Assembly: GCA_022828595.1 (NCBI GenBank)
Contig: JAKGHH010000008.1
Span: forward strand, 22,002,378 to 22,066,377
Direction of reading: 5' to 3'
Length of the DNA: 64,000 nt
Origin: Nelumbo lutea
Lineage: Eukaryota > Streptophyta > Magnoliopsida > Proteales > Nelumbonaceae
In this document: positions 1 through 11,512 of the stretch, piece after piece
Numbering within the stretch: the stretch's first letter is position 1
Layout of the letters: each line of letters starts with the position of its first letter
Program-made: the position numbers and the translations under genes
Notes under the pieces: generated by a model
The model's input: the letters and a program-made list of their open reading frames with translations, nothing else
Databases searched by the model: none
Told to the model about the DNA's origin: nothing

Positions 1-1800
1 AAAGTACCCCTATTGCTTCTGACAATTGACATTGTCATTAATCACTAACAAAAAACAATGAAATGTCAAATTTACCCTCCATTATTCCTCAAATTTTCAA
101 AAATAAAACCCATTTGATAAAGATGGGTTTTTGTATGATTAATTCAATGCACTCTTTCAATCTTCACAGCCCCTTTTCTTTCTCCACAATCATCGTTGAA
201 ATTGAACGAGAGCAGTCACCAATCTCCACCACTACAGTTCCACCATTTCTGCCTCTCTCCTTCTCCCAACCCCTTGTTCTCACTCTTCTCGTTTAGTTCC
301 TCCATTCCCATCTAAAATGTCTCCACCAACCTGAAGGAAATTCATGAGAGAGATCAAAATCACAGTTTCTTAGGTGGGAATGAAACTTTGGTTCGTCTAA
401 ATTTTATTGTTGACAAGGAATTGTAGACTAAGAGGAGTTGATAAGGATTGATGGGTGAGTTGGATATGAAGCTTGCACACAATGACTCCTTCGGGTTTCC
501 AAGACACCCAAAACCATTTCTTTCATTGATTTAGATGCCTATAGACGGGTTATTAGAAAATAAAATATTTCATTTTCCAATAGATGGGCATTCACCAAAA
601 CGCAACCTTTAGTAGATGGGTATCAGAAAGAGAACAAATTTTATCCTTAAAAAACTAGACAACTGCTTGAAGCATCAAGGGTCCAAACTGGGTTGATAAT
701 TTCATGCGTATCTTCACATCTTTAGGAGTCTTTGCTCCCAAGTCAGTTTGCTCATCACTCTCAAATACCCCAATCACCTCATGACTGTTTGATTTTCTAT
801 TTGTCACACCAAGGCTTATGGTTCCAATGGAGAATGAAGGATCCTTAATGTTTTCCTTGGTTAGTTCCTCTTCGTCCCCTCTTCCATCAGTCGGCAATGC
901 AATGATGTTGAAGGTGTCAACGGATCGAGCAGTGTTCTAAACACTTTTTTCTTACAAATAAAGATCAAGGTTGGAGAAATGGAGTCAAAGAAGGAGATGG
1001 GGAGATGGAAATGGAAAATCGGAGATGAAGACGGAGACAAATACAAAGATGAAGATGGAGGTGGAGACAGAAAACGGAATCGGAGTCAGAGATAGAGATG
1101 GAACTGGAGATGAAGACTGGGATGGGGTGGAACCATGGTTCGAAGTATTGATATGCCTATGTGAATACGCCTTTTCCACATGGAAATATGATTTCTTTTT
1201 TTATTTTTTTTTTCAAAATTTGGTTTTTGGGGACTTTAATACCTATATTTTTCATTAGAAAATAGTGGGGTCTCGAAACACTTATAAATAGGTGTATCAG
1301 AACCCAAAAGATATGATAAGATATGTCCGATATGAGGCGTATTGTATCGATTTTTTGAATCTTAGGTGGAACCATAAAAGAGTATATTAGGAATTTAAAA
1401 AAATAGCCATGTTGTAATGTCACATGTGAATAGAGTGTGATGAAAACTTAACCACAAGAAAGGCTTTAAACAATTATAAAAAAACTTAGGGGTACTGTAA
1501 ACAGAAAAGATGAGTGGTCGATTAGCTTACACCATAGGGTTTAAGAAATTTGCAAAAAAAAAAAAAAAAAAAAAAAAAAGAAAAAGAATTATCGAATATG
1601 AAACTGAAAAATTCAATCGACCACTGAGTAGTCTGAGTTTTTAGTCGAGCTTGATCTCGAGATTGAACCTCCCAAAACTCTCGGCTCGGCTCGATTATAC
1701 ATTGTCTGCCAAGATTTTCTAATTTCTATTGCCTTGGAACCTAAACCCTCCTTAACCCTTACCTCCATAGTTCAAAACTGCACACAGCCAGAAGCACAGG
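1..1800. other. Intergenic, no supported gene
   Basis: There is no convincing coding frame. A purine-rich GGAGATGG-like low-complexity patch lies at about 975-1135 and creates open frames on both strands by composition alone. A patch at 1265-1370 (TATCAGAACCCAAAAGAT and neighbours) is the reverse complement of a patch at about 54430-54670, so it is a dispersed repeat. A run of 26 A sits at 1554-1579. At 1618-1700 a CTCGGCTCGGCTCGATT segment resembles one end of the element at 6374-8475. Confidence 0.6.
1554..1579. repeat. Poly-A tract, 26 bases
   Basis: An uninterrupted run of A about 240 bases upstream of the MAM33-family start codon, followed by a short A-rich tail. It could be a retroposon tail, but no element body is recognisable before it. 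Confidence 0.9.
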
Positions 1801-1821
1801 AACACGCACCGTCTCTCCATC

Positions 1822-2765
1822 ATGGCCCGTCTAATTCAGATGGCGCGAAGAGCATATCCGTCTTCTTCTTTGCCTTCGTCACCCAAAACCCTAATTTCTA
1901 GACTACAGCAATCTCCTCTTCAAATCGAGAAACCCTTCCGCAACTCTCTCAACCTAGTCTTCCAGACGCGAAATTACATCTCTGAGATGCGTAAATCTGC
2001 CTTTGAAGGGAACATACTGAGAATCCTTCGCACCGAGATTCAATACGAGTCGGAATACGCCCCTTCCAAAGAGGTATAATCTCTCTCGCTAAATTGGGTT
2101 CATTGATTAATTAGTTCATTTTCTTCTCTCCACACCTCTGAATTTCTTTCTTGGAGTAAAGCCTGTTACAGAATTCAATTCGTTTAGGGTGGAGGATAGG
2201 CCAGGAGAGCAATGGATTAGATTGAGAAGGAAATGTGGAGACGAAGAAGAGATTAAAATTGAGGTTACGATGTTCGATGGATCCATTCCTGTTCCTAAAT
2301 CCGGTGATGATGCCCAAGGGGAAGACATGAAGCTTCACATCAGCTTGATTGTCGATGTTTCCAAGGTGGAGGGTTGCGATGTTTTGGAATTCATATGCTC
2401 TGCATGGCCGGACTGCTTGGAGATTCAGAAAGTTTTTTTGCTTAAGCGTGACGGAATGCCTGCGGCGCCTTATACAGGACCTGATTTTAAGTATGAAATT
2501 GTTTGATTCTTTTTTTTTTCTTAATTTCCTGGTCATGATTTTAGCGTGTTTGGTATTGGTTCGACATTCTAATTAGTTTACATATTTGAATTTTCTTTTA
2601 TTCAGGGATTTGAGCGATGATCTTCAGGATTCACTCCAGGAATTCTTGGAGGCGAGGGGGGTAACTGATGAACTTGCTGTTTTCTTACATGAGTATATGA
2701 TGAACAAAGATAAGACTGAGTTTATCCGGTGGATGGGAACTGTCAAATCTTTTATTGAGAAATAG
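1822..2765 (+). CDS. Mitochondrial glycoprotein (MAM33/p32-like) family protein, three exons
   Basis: Exons are 1822-2073, 2162-2490 and 2606-2765; both introns are GT-AG (donors GTATAA and GTATGA, acceptors TAAAG and TTCAG). The joined frame is 741 bases, 246 residues, ending in TAG. Residues 1-55 are rich in Arg, Ser and Leu with almost no acidic residues, as in a mitochondrial targeting peptide. The rest matches the MAM33/p32 (C1QBP-like) fold family: the VEDRPGEQWIRLRRK segment, EEIKIEVTMFDG, an acidic middle part, and a C-terminal helix ending EFIRWMGTVKSFIEK. The length is normal for plant members. Family proteins form acidic trimers in the mitochondrial matrix, with roles suggested in respiration, ribosome assembly or RNA handling; the exact role here is not readable. 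A telobox-like AAACCCT lies about 75 bases before the ATG. The first ATG of the frame was taken as the start; a second Met at residue 7 is also possible. I see no damage. Confidence 0.9.
2074..2161 (+). other. Intron 1 of the MAM33-family gene
   Basis: An 88-base, T-rich, phase-0 intron running from GTATAAT to a TAAAG acceptor. Splicing joins codon 84 (Glu) to a Pro codon and restores the family segment leading into VEDRPGEQW. Confidence 0.85.
2491..2605 (+). other. Intron 2 of the MAM33-family gene
   Basis: A 115-base phase-2 intron from GTATGAAA to TTATTCAG, with a long T tract in its first half. Joining AA to G rebuilds a Lys codon in the run GPDFKDLSDDLQ. Confidence 0.85.
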
Positions 2766-3532
2766 ATGAATTTTCTTCTTAATAAGGTCTTCAATCTTTC
2801 TTCTTTTTACCACTTCCATAGATTGGCTCTCAGATATCATCATTGAAAGTTTGCTAGTTGTCTTTTATTATTATGCGTATTTTTGTCTCATTTCCCAAAA
2901 TAACTGTCTTTACTCTGTAGTGTTAGAAAGTAGCAAATTTTAGGTGATATTGAAAATTGAAATTAATAGTGAATGAGAGAACCTTAAACTCATTCATGCG
3001 CATTTTGTAGGTGCTTTCAACTCTAGAATGATTGTGTTTCCATCATCATTGATCTTGAGATATCCACTTCTATAACCATTAGCATTAAAAACTTACTGGT
3101 GAAAGTGATAGTCTCTTGGAGCAAAGAGTTTTGTTCTTAGATATTTACTCCATTTTCCATCATGATGTAATCACTGCACATCTCATTGGTACTTCATGGT
3201 GTTATCAAATATTTTCTCCTTTAGTCTGGAAGGTGCAGTTTGTTAAAAGGGGTACTGCAGTTATACTTACATAGTCCCATTTTTTTGTGCTTCTTGACAT
3301 TCTTCATAAGTCACAATTTCAGATAATAGACTTAACTCAATGATGCAAGCTTTAACTGATTATTTTTTCCCTTTCCCGAATGGTGTTGTTGATATTCTTT
3401 CCCCTTACCATACAGTGCCTAATAAACATATTCCTAATAGTTGTCCAGCTGAGGCCTGCTAGTGTAAGCTGAACAGAGAAGTTTAATTGTACTGTAATAG
3501 TGTAATTCTGTAATATTCAATGGAGCCATAGA

Positions 3533-3792
3533 ATGATCAAGATGAGTAGAAGAGAGAAGTTTTGTGTAGTAAGAATCATGTTTCTCCATTGATCAAGATG
3601 AGGAGTTACAGTGAATTAGGTATTGTGCATATTTAAGGTGTTAAGCACTGATCAAGATGAGAAGTTAGTATCATGATCAAGACGAGTAGAAGAGAAAAAT
3701 TTTATGTAGTAAAAGCTATCTTTCCACATTGATTAAAATGAGGAGTTGCTACATGGACTTGGTAGTATGCATCTCTAAGGTGTTAAGCATCG
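3533..3792. repeat. Diverged tandem duplication, period 140
   Basis: The first copy begins ATGATCAAGATGAGTAGAAG at 3533 and the second begins at 3673. Shared blocks run through a TTTGTGTAGTA or TTTATGTAGTA motif and AAGGTGTTAAGCA. No coding frame is shared between copies, so this is noncoding duplication downstream of the MAM33-family gene. Confidence 0.8.
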
Positions 3793-4094
3793 GTCCATAT
3801 ATAGAAGATACTAATTTGACAAAACCTTGGAGGCCATTACCAAAGATCGTAAGCCTTGATGCAATCAGCATCACTACAACTAATGAAAAAAAAAAAAAAA
3901 GATGGATAAGATTTTGCCCGAGTTCCATTGCCATGTCAATCTGCTTTTGTCTGGTATCCTATGGTTAACTGTTTTTATGTGGATGTAAAGTATACTCTAG
4001 AAGTGTCCATGCAGTATCCTGTGTTGGATTGGGTATGTATTATGTCCAACTATGGAACACTAGGCATGTAAATGTATCTAAACATCATAGTCTT

Positions 4095-4342
4095 AGGCCA
4101 CATGGTGTATTGAAACTTAGTGGAGATTGGAGCAACAATAGTTCAAAGCACATGTGGGAAGTGGTAGGTATTTGTCATATGTTATTTTCACCACCGGAAC
4201 TTGTCATAGCACCTAGGCTACATGGTGTATTGAAACTTAGTGGAGATTGGAGGAACAATAGTTTAAAGCACATGTGGGAAGTGGCAGGTATATGTTGTCA
4301 TACTGCAATGTTATTTTCACCACTGGAACTTGTCATAGGTCC
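4095..4342. repeat. Direct tandem duplication, period 120
   Basis: Copy 1 is 4095-4214 and copy 2 is 4215-4342. Both begin AGGCCACATGG or AGGCTACATGG and share the block GTATTGAAACTTAGTGGAG. Copy 2 carries a small insertion near 4290. A frame is open across both copies (4029-4427) because the period is a multiple of three, but it resembles nothing I know and the flanks are not gene-like. Confidence 0.85.
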
Positions 4343-4429
4343 TTATGGTTATCCCAATTATGTGCCTCTTCATTTTCGGACGCTTATCTTTGAAGACAGT
4401 CCAGATCAGCTAGTAACATTGTGTTAGTT

Positions 4430-6370
4430 AAATAGCACCTAATACAACCAGATACTTATTATCTGTAACACATGACTTATTTGGTACTTGTGTAAAGTAA
4501 AAGTCCATTCGTTAATCCTTCTCCATTATCGTTCTGTATATATTGAGACATCCATAATTTTTGGTAGAAGGATCAATTCGATAAGCAGAACACGAAGAAA
4601 TACAGATCAAAGAATCGACATCCAGCAGAACAAATGACATGAAAAGAATCAATCTAAGCAAGCATAAAAATAAAACAAACCATCTGCTATCACCCATAAC
4701 ATTCTGACCTTAAGATCCTTGACGACCAAAACATCTCATTCTCCACGCATTTCGGTTACTGTGAAACCATAGCATGGAAATTATGCTAACCAGAACCCAT
4801 ATAAGATTTGGAAAAAACATGTTAATTAGACAACAATTAAAAAAAATCAAAGACGTGGCTAATTCATTTGAAGCCATCATTAGAGCAGAACTTTCCTATT
4901 GCAGGAGAGGGCAAATAGAGTTTGTGCATACTGTAGATCATGCTTGAAGAAAGAAATCATAAAATAATATGAAGAAGCACTTTCTATCAAGAAATAGAAT
5001 TGAAGAATAGAAGCTCAGTAGGTGCAAAAGATGCAGAAACATTGTATTTCCTGCCCTTTTGTGCTTAAGTTGCTATTCGTGCATACAATTTAATTGATGA
5101 AAAGATTGCACATTCCAAAGTTTTTAGATTTTTGCAAACCAAAAATCTACTAACTATAACTATATCAAAGGTTGAAACCTTTGTTTGGCCTCGAAGAGCA
5201 ATTTGCCATGTCAAACACCTGGTTTGCATTCACCACACTCTTATCCTTCCGTACTGCTTTATCAATTGCATTTGATCCCACTTCATTACCAGAGGTTTCA
5301 CCTGTCACCAGATTATTTTTTTGGGAATTTTTTTTATCTTGAGCCCACTTCACAGGAACACCTTTTTGAATTATTATCGTGTTCCTAATCATTAAACAAA
5401 GCTAAGAAACCAAGGTTATAAACAAAAGAATACATTTTGAAGTTGTCCTGTAAACCTTAAGCTTCAAAACTGTGTGATAGTATGAGTTCAAGCAAAATTT
5501 AAACTCATAGAAAATGGAAATAGTTGTAATATATCAACCATATAATCTATTACAAAAGAAAAAAAACTAATATTTAAGTTCATAATTGATAGGAGCCTAT
5601 GTTTTATAAAAAGATTTCCAAGTGCTTACATTCCATGAATAATTTGGTTGCAGGTGGTCTCTTTTTCTTGGAGGCCTGAAGAATCCAGGGTTGATGATAA
5701 GGGTTGTCAATTACGATGTATGTTGTGATGGATAACAATGATCAATTTGTTCTTTTTGTGTTAATTTCCTCATCAGGTCTAGAACCAGAATTAGAACTTG
5801 AAATTGTATTTCATGTTTCTGATGATGTTTCAGATATCAGATTGATTGTTGCATCATATCACTCTTCAATCAGCAGTTTTGCTTGGACATAGACACAGGA
5901 GTTGGAATCTGATGTTTGTCCAAGAGTCTGACTCCGCAATATGAGATAACATGGACCTGCAGACACCTCTATGGAAAAAGTAGCCATTAAAATAGTTTCT
6001 AATTTTGGAATTCTAACATTATATACCTGCAAAAAGAGGTGTAAAATGTCTCCTTTCTTTCCAAGTAATGTTTTATGTGAAAATGACATTCATTTTGTTC
6101 ATTAGCTGTTGATTATGTCAGATAAGCCAGGGGATAAGAAAGGAAATGTTACGTAGAAGTGTTCTTAAGAATTCATGGAATATTGGACCAACAGTGTCAA
6201 TCAGCATTTTCAAGTGCTTGCCTACCTTTCTCATAGAGTGCTGATAGAGTGATAGTGCCTTTATTTATTCGAGTAAATTTGTTTCTTCTAAGCCAAAATC
6301 TACTAGGTCATGTATTATAACCATTTCCTGAAATTTATTCATATGGATTTCTCTAGTGTTTCCACTACTT
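4430..6370. other. Intergenic, no supported gene
   Basis: No exon structure can be defended. A minus-strand frame at 5165-5392 has an acceptor-like AG just upstream and a plausible hydrophilic composition (it contains TGETSGNEVGSNAIDK), so it could be the last exon of a decayed gene. Searching by eye on the minus strand up to 6.1 kb gave no partner exons. Confidence 0.4.
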
Positions 6371-6478
6371 TTTAGGGCTGCAATTGAGTCAAGCCCTTAT
6401 CGAATAGCTCGAGCTCAAATTCGATTAAGCTTGATTCGAGTTCGATTCTAATCGATTTCAAGTTGAGTTCCAACCTTA

Positions 6479-7320
6479 GGCTCCGTTTGTTTGCGATACA
6501 AATGCTGAACCGGGGTATTTATGTAGCCCGGTTTGCATTTGTGAGCATTTGTTTGAAGCGTAAAAAAGTAATGATTATTAGAGAAAAAATATATTTTTCG
6601 ATACTTTTGTATAAGGGTGGCAATTTTCCTCATTTCCCCGATCCCCGTGGGGATCCGTCTTGAATGGGGCGGGGATGAGGATGATTCCCCCCATGGGGAT
6701 GGGGAAATTTTCATCCCCGTTAGTAGGGGACGGGGAAAGCACTTCTCGCCCCGTGGGGACCTTGATCCCCGCTCGTGGGATCCCCACTAATATATATGAA
6801 TGTATACATTATATATGTACACATACATCTATATATTAATGTTTTAAAAATATGGTTAAATATGTTTGAATCTTTTTTAGTAGATTGCAAGTTTTAATTG
6901 TTTTATTTTTATTTTTTAAATAAAAAAAACAAAAACAAAATTATTAATATTATAAAAAATTACAGGGAATGGGGATTCTCGCGGGGCTAGGGATGGGGAT
7001 AACCTTGTCCTTGTTAGCAGGGATGAGGATGGGGACGGGGATGGGGAGAGGCTCCTCGTCCCCACCCTGCATTATGGTACCTATTTTTTGGATACACTTT
7101 TGTGTTTTTTTGATAATTAACTTTTTGAACAAAGTAGATGCATTAGAGCATAAGATAGTTGGAGCATTTAATGATGGATCCACATTTTTGCACCGTTTTC
7201 AAACAAACAAAATAAATGCAAAAATGGTTTAAAATGTGAACTTTGTTTGCATTCATGAACCAAAAAGCAGGTAAATATGTAGTGTATATATTTGCATTTG
7301 TATTACAACCAAACATGGCC
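6479..7320. mobile_element. Tourist-like MITE with a nested GGGGAT element
   Basis: The ends are GGCTCCGTTTGTTTGC and the inverted CCAAACATGGCC, flanked on both sides by TTA (6476-6478 and 7321-7323). This is the target duplication expected of PIF/Harbinger-derived MITEs. Removing the nested GGGGAT element leaves about 385 bases, close to the 378-base relative at 10610-10987, which shares its TGCAAAT/ATTTGCA interior. Confidence 0.75.
6614..7070. mobile_element. GGGGAT-rich dispersed element
   Basis: It begins AGGGTGGCAATTTTCC and ends in the inverted CCCCACCCTGCA. Both ends are dense in GGGGAT/ATCCCC words and the middle is AT-rich with TATATA repeats. Long open frames on both strands here result from the repeated hexamer and are not genes. 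A sister copy lies at 49855-50134. Confidence 0.65.
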
Positions 7321-7439
7321 TTATAAGCTTGATTACTTATTGGAACTTAAAAAGTTTGGCTTGAAAGCTTGCAAGGATTAACACATGCATATATATACAT
7401 ACATACATACATATATACATATGTACGTATATATTATCT

Positions 7440-8120
7440 TAACTTTTTTAGAAAAATAAGACATAATATTGTTCATCGTGTTCCTCTGCCTGTTTCTCAA
7501 GAGAAAGACGATGGAATGATATTGGAAAGAGACGTCTTCCTCAATCTTTCTCCACAAATCAGTGCCGAGTGTATGCACCAGAATTATGGATCCATTGACG
7601 CCTGGTCTTCTTGAAGTATCAAGAGTATGAACAATTTTTACTACTTTGTATTCGTCAAGGGCGGATATGTAGCCGAAGGCCAAAACATTAGTAGGGAGGA
7701 TGGAGGAAGCTCAAAAGGGGCTTCCGGCAACTTAATGTAATCTCCGGTAGATGGGTTCCATACAAACAAGTCTTCTAGGGTGTCATCGTATGTCTCGTTG
7801 GCCAAGCATACCAACCCATTACAGGAACCCGCTACCCATGGCCATCTGAAAGAATCCTGAAACGGCAAATCGAATTTTCTCGACGACCCATCATGCATTG
7901 CTGTCTCAGAACCATCATCTACGTGATAGACAGTTCCGGAAGAGACAACAATGAAATTAGAGGATCCGCCATCGTCGTTGGGGGTGGTGATGCTTTCAAG
8001 TACTCGGTTCAGATATTGTTTGACGAATCGAGGGTCGCTGATTAAGGCGAACGATGATTTGCAGACGCACTTAGATTGCAGTAGTGACTTCACGGGAGTG
8101 GTAAGCTTCGGGATATTGAA
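7440..8120 (-). pseudogene. F-box protein (F-box-associated type), truncated and frameshifted
   Basis: The minus-strand frame entering at about 8120 gives the second half of an F-box (LTTPVKSLLQSKCVCKSS), then FALISDPRFVKQYL, GSCNGLVCL and VWNPSTGDYIKLPEAP, the usual order in F-box/F-box-associated proteins. The frame breaks near 7688. A shifted frame continues with AFGYISALDEYKVVKIVH and VHTLGTDLWRKIEEDVSF. The first half of the F-box, any start codon and the C-terminal 150 or more residues are missing; AT-rich sequence replaces both ends. Intact relatives act as substrate receptors of SCF ubiquitin ligases. This copy cannot make one. Confidence 0.85.
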
Positions 8121-8540
8121 GACGATGAACAGTATTACTGTTCTTTTTTTATATATTTTTTTAAAAAGTTAGCCTATTTTAATTATTTTATAAAAATATT
8201 ATTTTTTATTGATATTAGATACAAAAAGTTGCCCTTATTTGCTAGAAATACTAAAAAATATCAAATAATAAAACACAAAACACATAAATATATTTATTTT
8301 AAGCTTTGGAGCCAAACTTAAATTCATTGAATATTTAATGGAATCAAACTCGAGCTTAAAAATATAGTTAGAGTCGAACTCAAGCTTGAACGTGAACCCA
8401 ATAGTACTTTAGTCGGGCCGAACCAAGAGACCAAGACATGCCAACGTTTGGCTTGGCTCGGCTCAATTGCACCCTGCCTCTTTTTCTTATTTTATCTCCC
8501 ATTCCTCATATTTAAGAATTACATTAAAACTACTAATGAA

Positions 8541-8816
8541 TAAGGATGCGTTTGGAACCATTACTGTTTTTACCTGAAATGTTTTGGTTCCATCAATACA
8601 AATTGGGTGAGGGGATATGTGTTGTCACTTGCCACATCACATGGAGGAAAGTCAAACAGAGGTTGTCCTCCATCCGAAAGATTCACTTAACAATCAACCT
8701 TGGAAAGTTTCTGTTGGATCCCTTGAGAAGCCAATTCAGTTGCTTTCAACTCAATTGTACTCCCACATTTAAGAATGAGTGCAAATAGAACTGCAAACAA
8801 GTTACAAACCAAGCCT
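8541..8816. mobile_element. Tourist-like MITE, diverged
   Basis: The left end GGATGCGTTTGGAACC follows TAA; the right end ACAAACCAAGCC is followed by TTA. The interior has no coding content. The ends match the GGC...GTTTGG consensus of the better-preserved members in this window. Confidence 0.5.
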
Positions 8817-8984
8817 TAGCAACACCAAAAGTTCGATTCGGCTTTGCATGGTCACTCAATTTTTTTATTGTCCGACCTCTCCTTACTTGCATTACCACTA
8901 ATTATCTGTACCAACATAGTTTTATTTTAGTTTCTTGACTGGTTTTGTTTTATTCTAAATTTGGTCGTTGGCAAAAAATTATTG

Positions 8985-9195
8985 AATTGGTAAATGATCA
9001 TTGATTTGAGTGGTTGAATTGTTGACCCATTCAATCCGTTTAATGGTTTTGACCATTTTTTATTTTAATTAATTTTTTATTTTAAATTTTTTTGTCTGAA
9101 TGAACCATCCATTCAAACCAAATGATTGAACCATCAACCCAAAAACCAGTGACTAAAACAACTCCAGTTCTGAATAATTTTTAAAACATCGGTTC
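8985..9195 (-). mobile_element. GGTTTT foldback family, member 1 (diverged, reverse)
   Basis: Read on the minus strand it starts GAACCGATGTTTTAAAAA and holds the family words ACTGGTTTTTGGGTTGA, an AT-rich centre and ATGGTCAAAACCATT. This is the most decayed copy of the family, and its boundaries are approximate. Confidence 0.45.
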
Positions 9196-10487
9196 AAGTG
9201 ATTCATTTGCATACCTTGAAATATACCTGACTCTGCAGTAATACGATGGAATTGGCTCCAACCAAGGCAAGCATTTTCCGATTTTTTTTTTAAAATCTAA
9301 ATTTTCGAAGTTGATTTTGGAATGCTAAATCAATGCTTAAGAATGGAGGTGCTTTTTGTCAGAAGTATCCCACCCTTGGCATAGTCTGGTTAGGTGTTCT
9401 TGGGGAATAAGAAGTTCTAGCCCAAAAGCAAAAGCAGGCTCTAATAATGAAGGCCTAGAATGGGTTTATGGTGAGCCCAGTGGCTGAAAACTAAATATTG
9501 ACCAGTATCAGACAAGAGCTCCTTAGCCCAAATTTTGATGAAATCCAAAATTTTACAGAAAACTTAAAAATAAATTTGGCACACCAAGAATGCTTTTTTT
9601 TTTTTTTTTAATTTTTTTTCTCAGTAGGAAGCAGAGCACCTGGAAATGGAATTAACTTTGCTCCACCACTAATGTATTCGGTTTGGTATGAAAAACCGTA
9701 CTATGATATGATATTGCAATATTTCTGCAATTACTGAAGAGGTCTCGTCTCATTAGCAAAATCATGTAAATGGTATATATAAGGTTTGCCTCGGATATTT
9801 TTAGTGGAAATGTTTCCATAGCACTTAGAGTGAATTAGGTGGTGTTTGGAACATTTGAGCTCAGACTTCAAACCTTGTTTTTTTTTTTCGTTCTAAATCT
9901 CTGAATGCAGTGAGGTTATTTGGTAATTCGAATGTTGTGACATTTTAGAAATGTCTATTTTACAATTTTACCTCTTAGAATGAGTTTGGTACTTCTTGAT
10001 GTTGCAACCATTGAACATTATAAATTTTAATAGAAAACGAGAATAATTAAAAACAAAAATAATTAAAATAATACAACTATCAGTTTCTTTATGATATTAT
10101 ATATAATATAAAAATGAAAATACTACATTTTAAATCGCAGAATTATAGTGAATAGAAGAACAACATAAGTTAGATTATAATTTCACAAAGAAAATATAAA
10201 CAGAAGTCATTTGATAAAAAAAAAAAAAAAGCAAGAAAGGAGCTATGTTTTGCTATAAAGCCACACAATGGATTGGAGAATTTTTTGGCATTCGAAGGCG
10301 GAGATCAAAGGTTGCACTGAACTCCAACTGCAGAAAATGCAACTTTTTTCTGTGGTTAGAGGTGCATTCTCTCAAATACCACCTTGCTGTTTTAGTTTTG
10401 GTTGCCTGGAAATCAAAATTGGTAGTGTTTGCACCAATGCAATTTCTACTTTTTGTTGCCTCAACCAATGCAATACTACAAACATTA

Positions 10488-10606
10488 GGCTCAGTTTGGA
10501 AAGAGTGTAAATATAAATATGTACAGTGCATAGCCTTGTATTTTGTATTTCTAAACCTGTATTTGCACTGTATATATTTGTATTTTTACTGCTTTCAAAC
10601 TGAGCC
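10488..10606. mobile_element. Tourist-like MITE, 119 bases
   Basis: Near-perfect terminal inverted repeats GGCTCAGTTTGGAA and the inverted TTTCAAACTGAGCC are flanked by TTA at 10485-10487 and 10607-10609. The interior repeats TGTAAATAT-like and TGTATTT-like words. Confidence 0.8.
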
Positions 10607-10609
10607 TTA

Positions 10610-10987
10610 GGCAGCGTTTGGAAAAGATGCAAATAGGGTGTAAATCTCGGTTCAGGGCAAATTTGTACTCTGGTTCACTTTTGCTTGTGTTTGGTAATAT
10701 TAAATTTATGCATTGACAAATGACAGACTAATGCATATTTGCATTGATAATAAGATGCAAAAGTACATCAATAAAAAAGAAGTAAATTTGCATTCAAGTG
10801 GGCTTTTGATAAAAAAAAGGCATATACTTTATTAAAATTCATGTTTGCTTCCATTACAGCTAAAAGTCTGTTGGCAAGAAGGTAAATTTGTGAACGTAAA
10901 ACTAACCCAGCTTTGCAATTTATATGAACCGTTTTACACTCTTCATGTTTGCATTCACACTTATTTGCATCGTTTCCAAGCGCAGCC
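10610..10987. mobile_element. Tourist-like MITE, 378 bases
   Basis: The left end GGCAGCGTTTGGAAA and the right end TTTCCAAGCGCAGCC are inverted. Flanking TTA lies at 10607-10609 and 10988-10990. It abuts the previous MITE and shares its TTA. Confidence 0.8.
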
Positions 10988-11107
10988 TTACTTACATGTT
11001 AGAGTGCAAAAAGAAATTGGCTGTATGGCAAAGCCAAAGCCATATGGCCAATCACGACCAGTGAATTTGGCAAGTTGCTTGCTTGTTATCTACGATAGCA
11101 TGAAATC

Positions 11108-11401
11108 ATGGTTTTTAAAACCGACCTGGTGATCGAACCGTTCAGGGGTCCGGTTACTGGGTGAAACAGTCCGGTCGTTCGAATAGAATACTCGGCCCGT
11201 TCTAACAAGAAAATAAAAAAATATAAAAAAATTCAAAAAAAAAAAAAAGAAAACAATCAAAACCATTCAAACGGTTAACCGCCCGGTTTAGTAGTTCATT
11301 GACCAAAATCAACGGTTTTGGGGAAAATGGAACCAATCACTTGATTGGTTCCCGGTTTTTCCTATCTGACCATCCAGTCCGGTCCGGTTTTGAAAACCAT
11401 G
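11108..11401 (+). mobile_element. GGTTTT foldback family, member 2 (best preserved)
   Basis: It opens CATGGTTTTTAAAACCG and closes CGGTTTTGAAAACCATG, an inverted pair. The interior order is: GGTCCGGTTACTGGGT, CGGCCCGTTCT, an A-rich stretch, AACGGTTAACCGCCCGG, TTGACCAAAATCAACGG, then CCGGTCCGGTTTTGAAAA. About 294 bases with no coding capacity. It is a useful reference for the other seven copies. Confidence 0.7.
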
Positions 11402-11512
11402 CATGAAATAATACAGCTATGCCCCACCCTTATTAAAGATGTATATATATATATATTGCCTATACCCTGGTGGACAGATTATTGCAAAGTTTTCTATAAG
11501 AACTTGTTTGGT

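Larger units (their letters stand above)
6374..8475. mobile_element. Putative 2.1-kb TIR-bordered element carrying an F-box fragment
   Basis: The left border reads AGGGCTGCAATTGAG. The reverse complement of the right border reads AGGGTGCAATTGAGCCGAG, so the two ends are inverted. Both arms continue into alternating AAGCTTGA and CTCGAGCTC-like sequence. Inside lie a Tourist-like insertion (6479-7320) and an F-box gene relic (about 7440-8120). No clear target-site duplication is visible; both outer flanks are merely T-rich. A second half-copy of the border sequence sits at 1618-1700. Two independent insertions of one family either side of a dying host gene would give the same picture. Confidence 0.45.

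Noticed and set aside
655..897. 80-residue minus frame (starts [15 protein letters not shown])
   Set aside because: Plausible composition but no domain, no splice partners and no promoter-like context; neighbouring frames overlap it.
971..1258. 95-residue frame rich in Glu, Thr and Asp
   Set aside because: Comes from a GGAGAT-like purine repeat; the opposite strand is open as well.
4029..4427. 132-residue plus frame
   Set aside because: Created by an in-frame 120-base noncoding tandem duplication; no known domain and no gene context.
5165..5392. 75-residue minus frame with an acceptor-like AG upstream
   Set aside because: It could be a last exon, but no further exons or known motif were found, so it is noted only in the intergenic entry.
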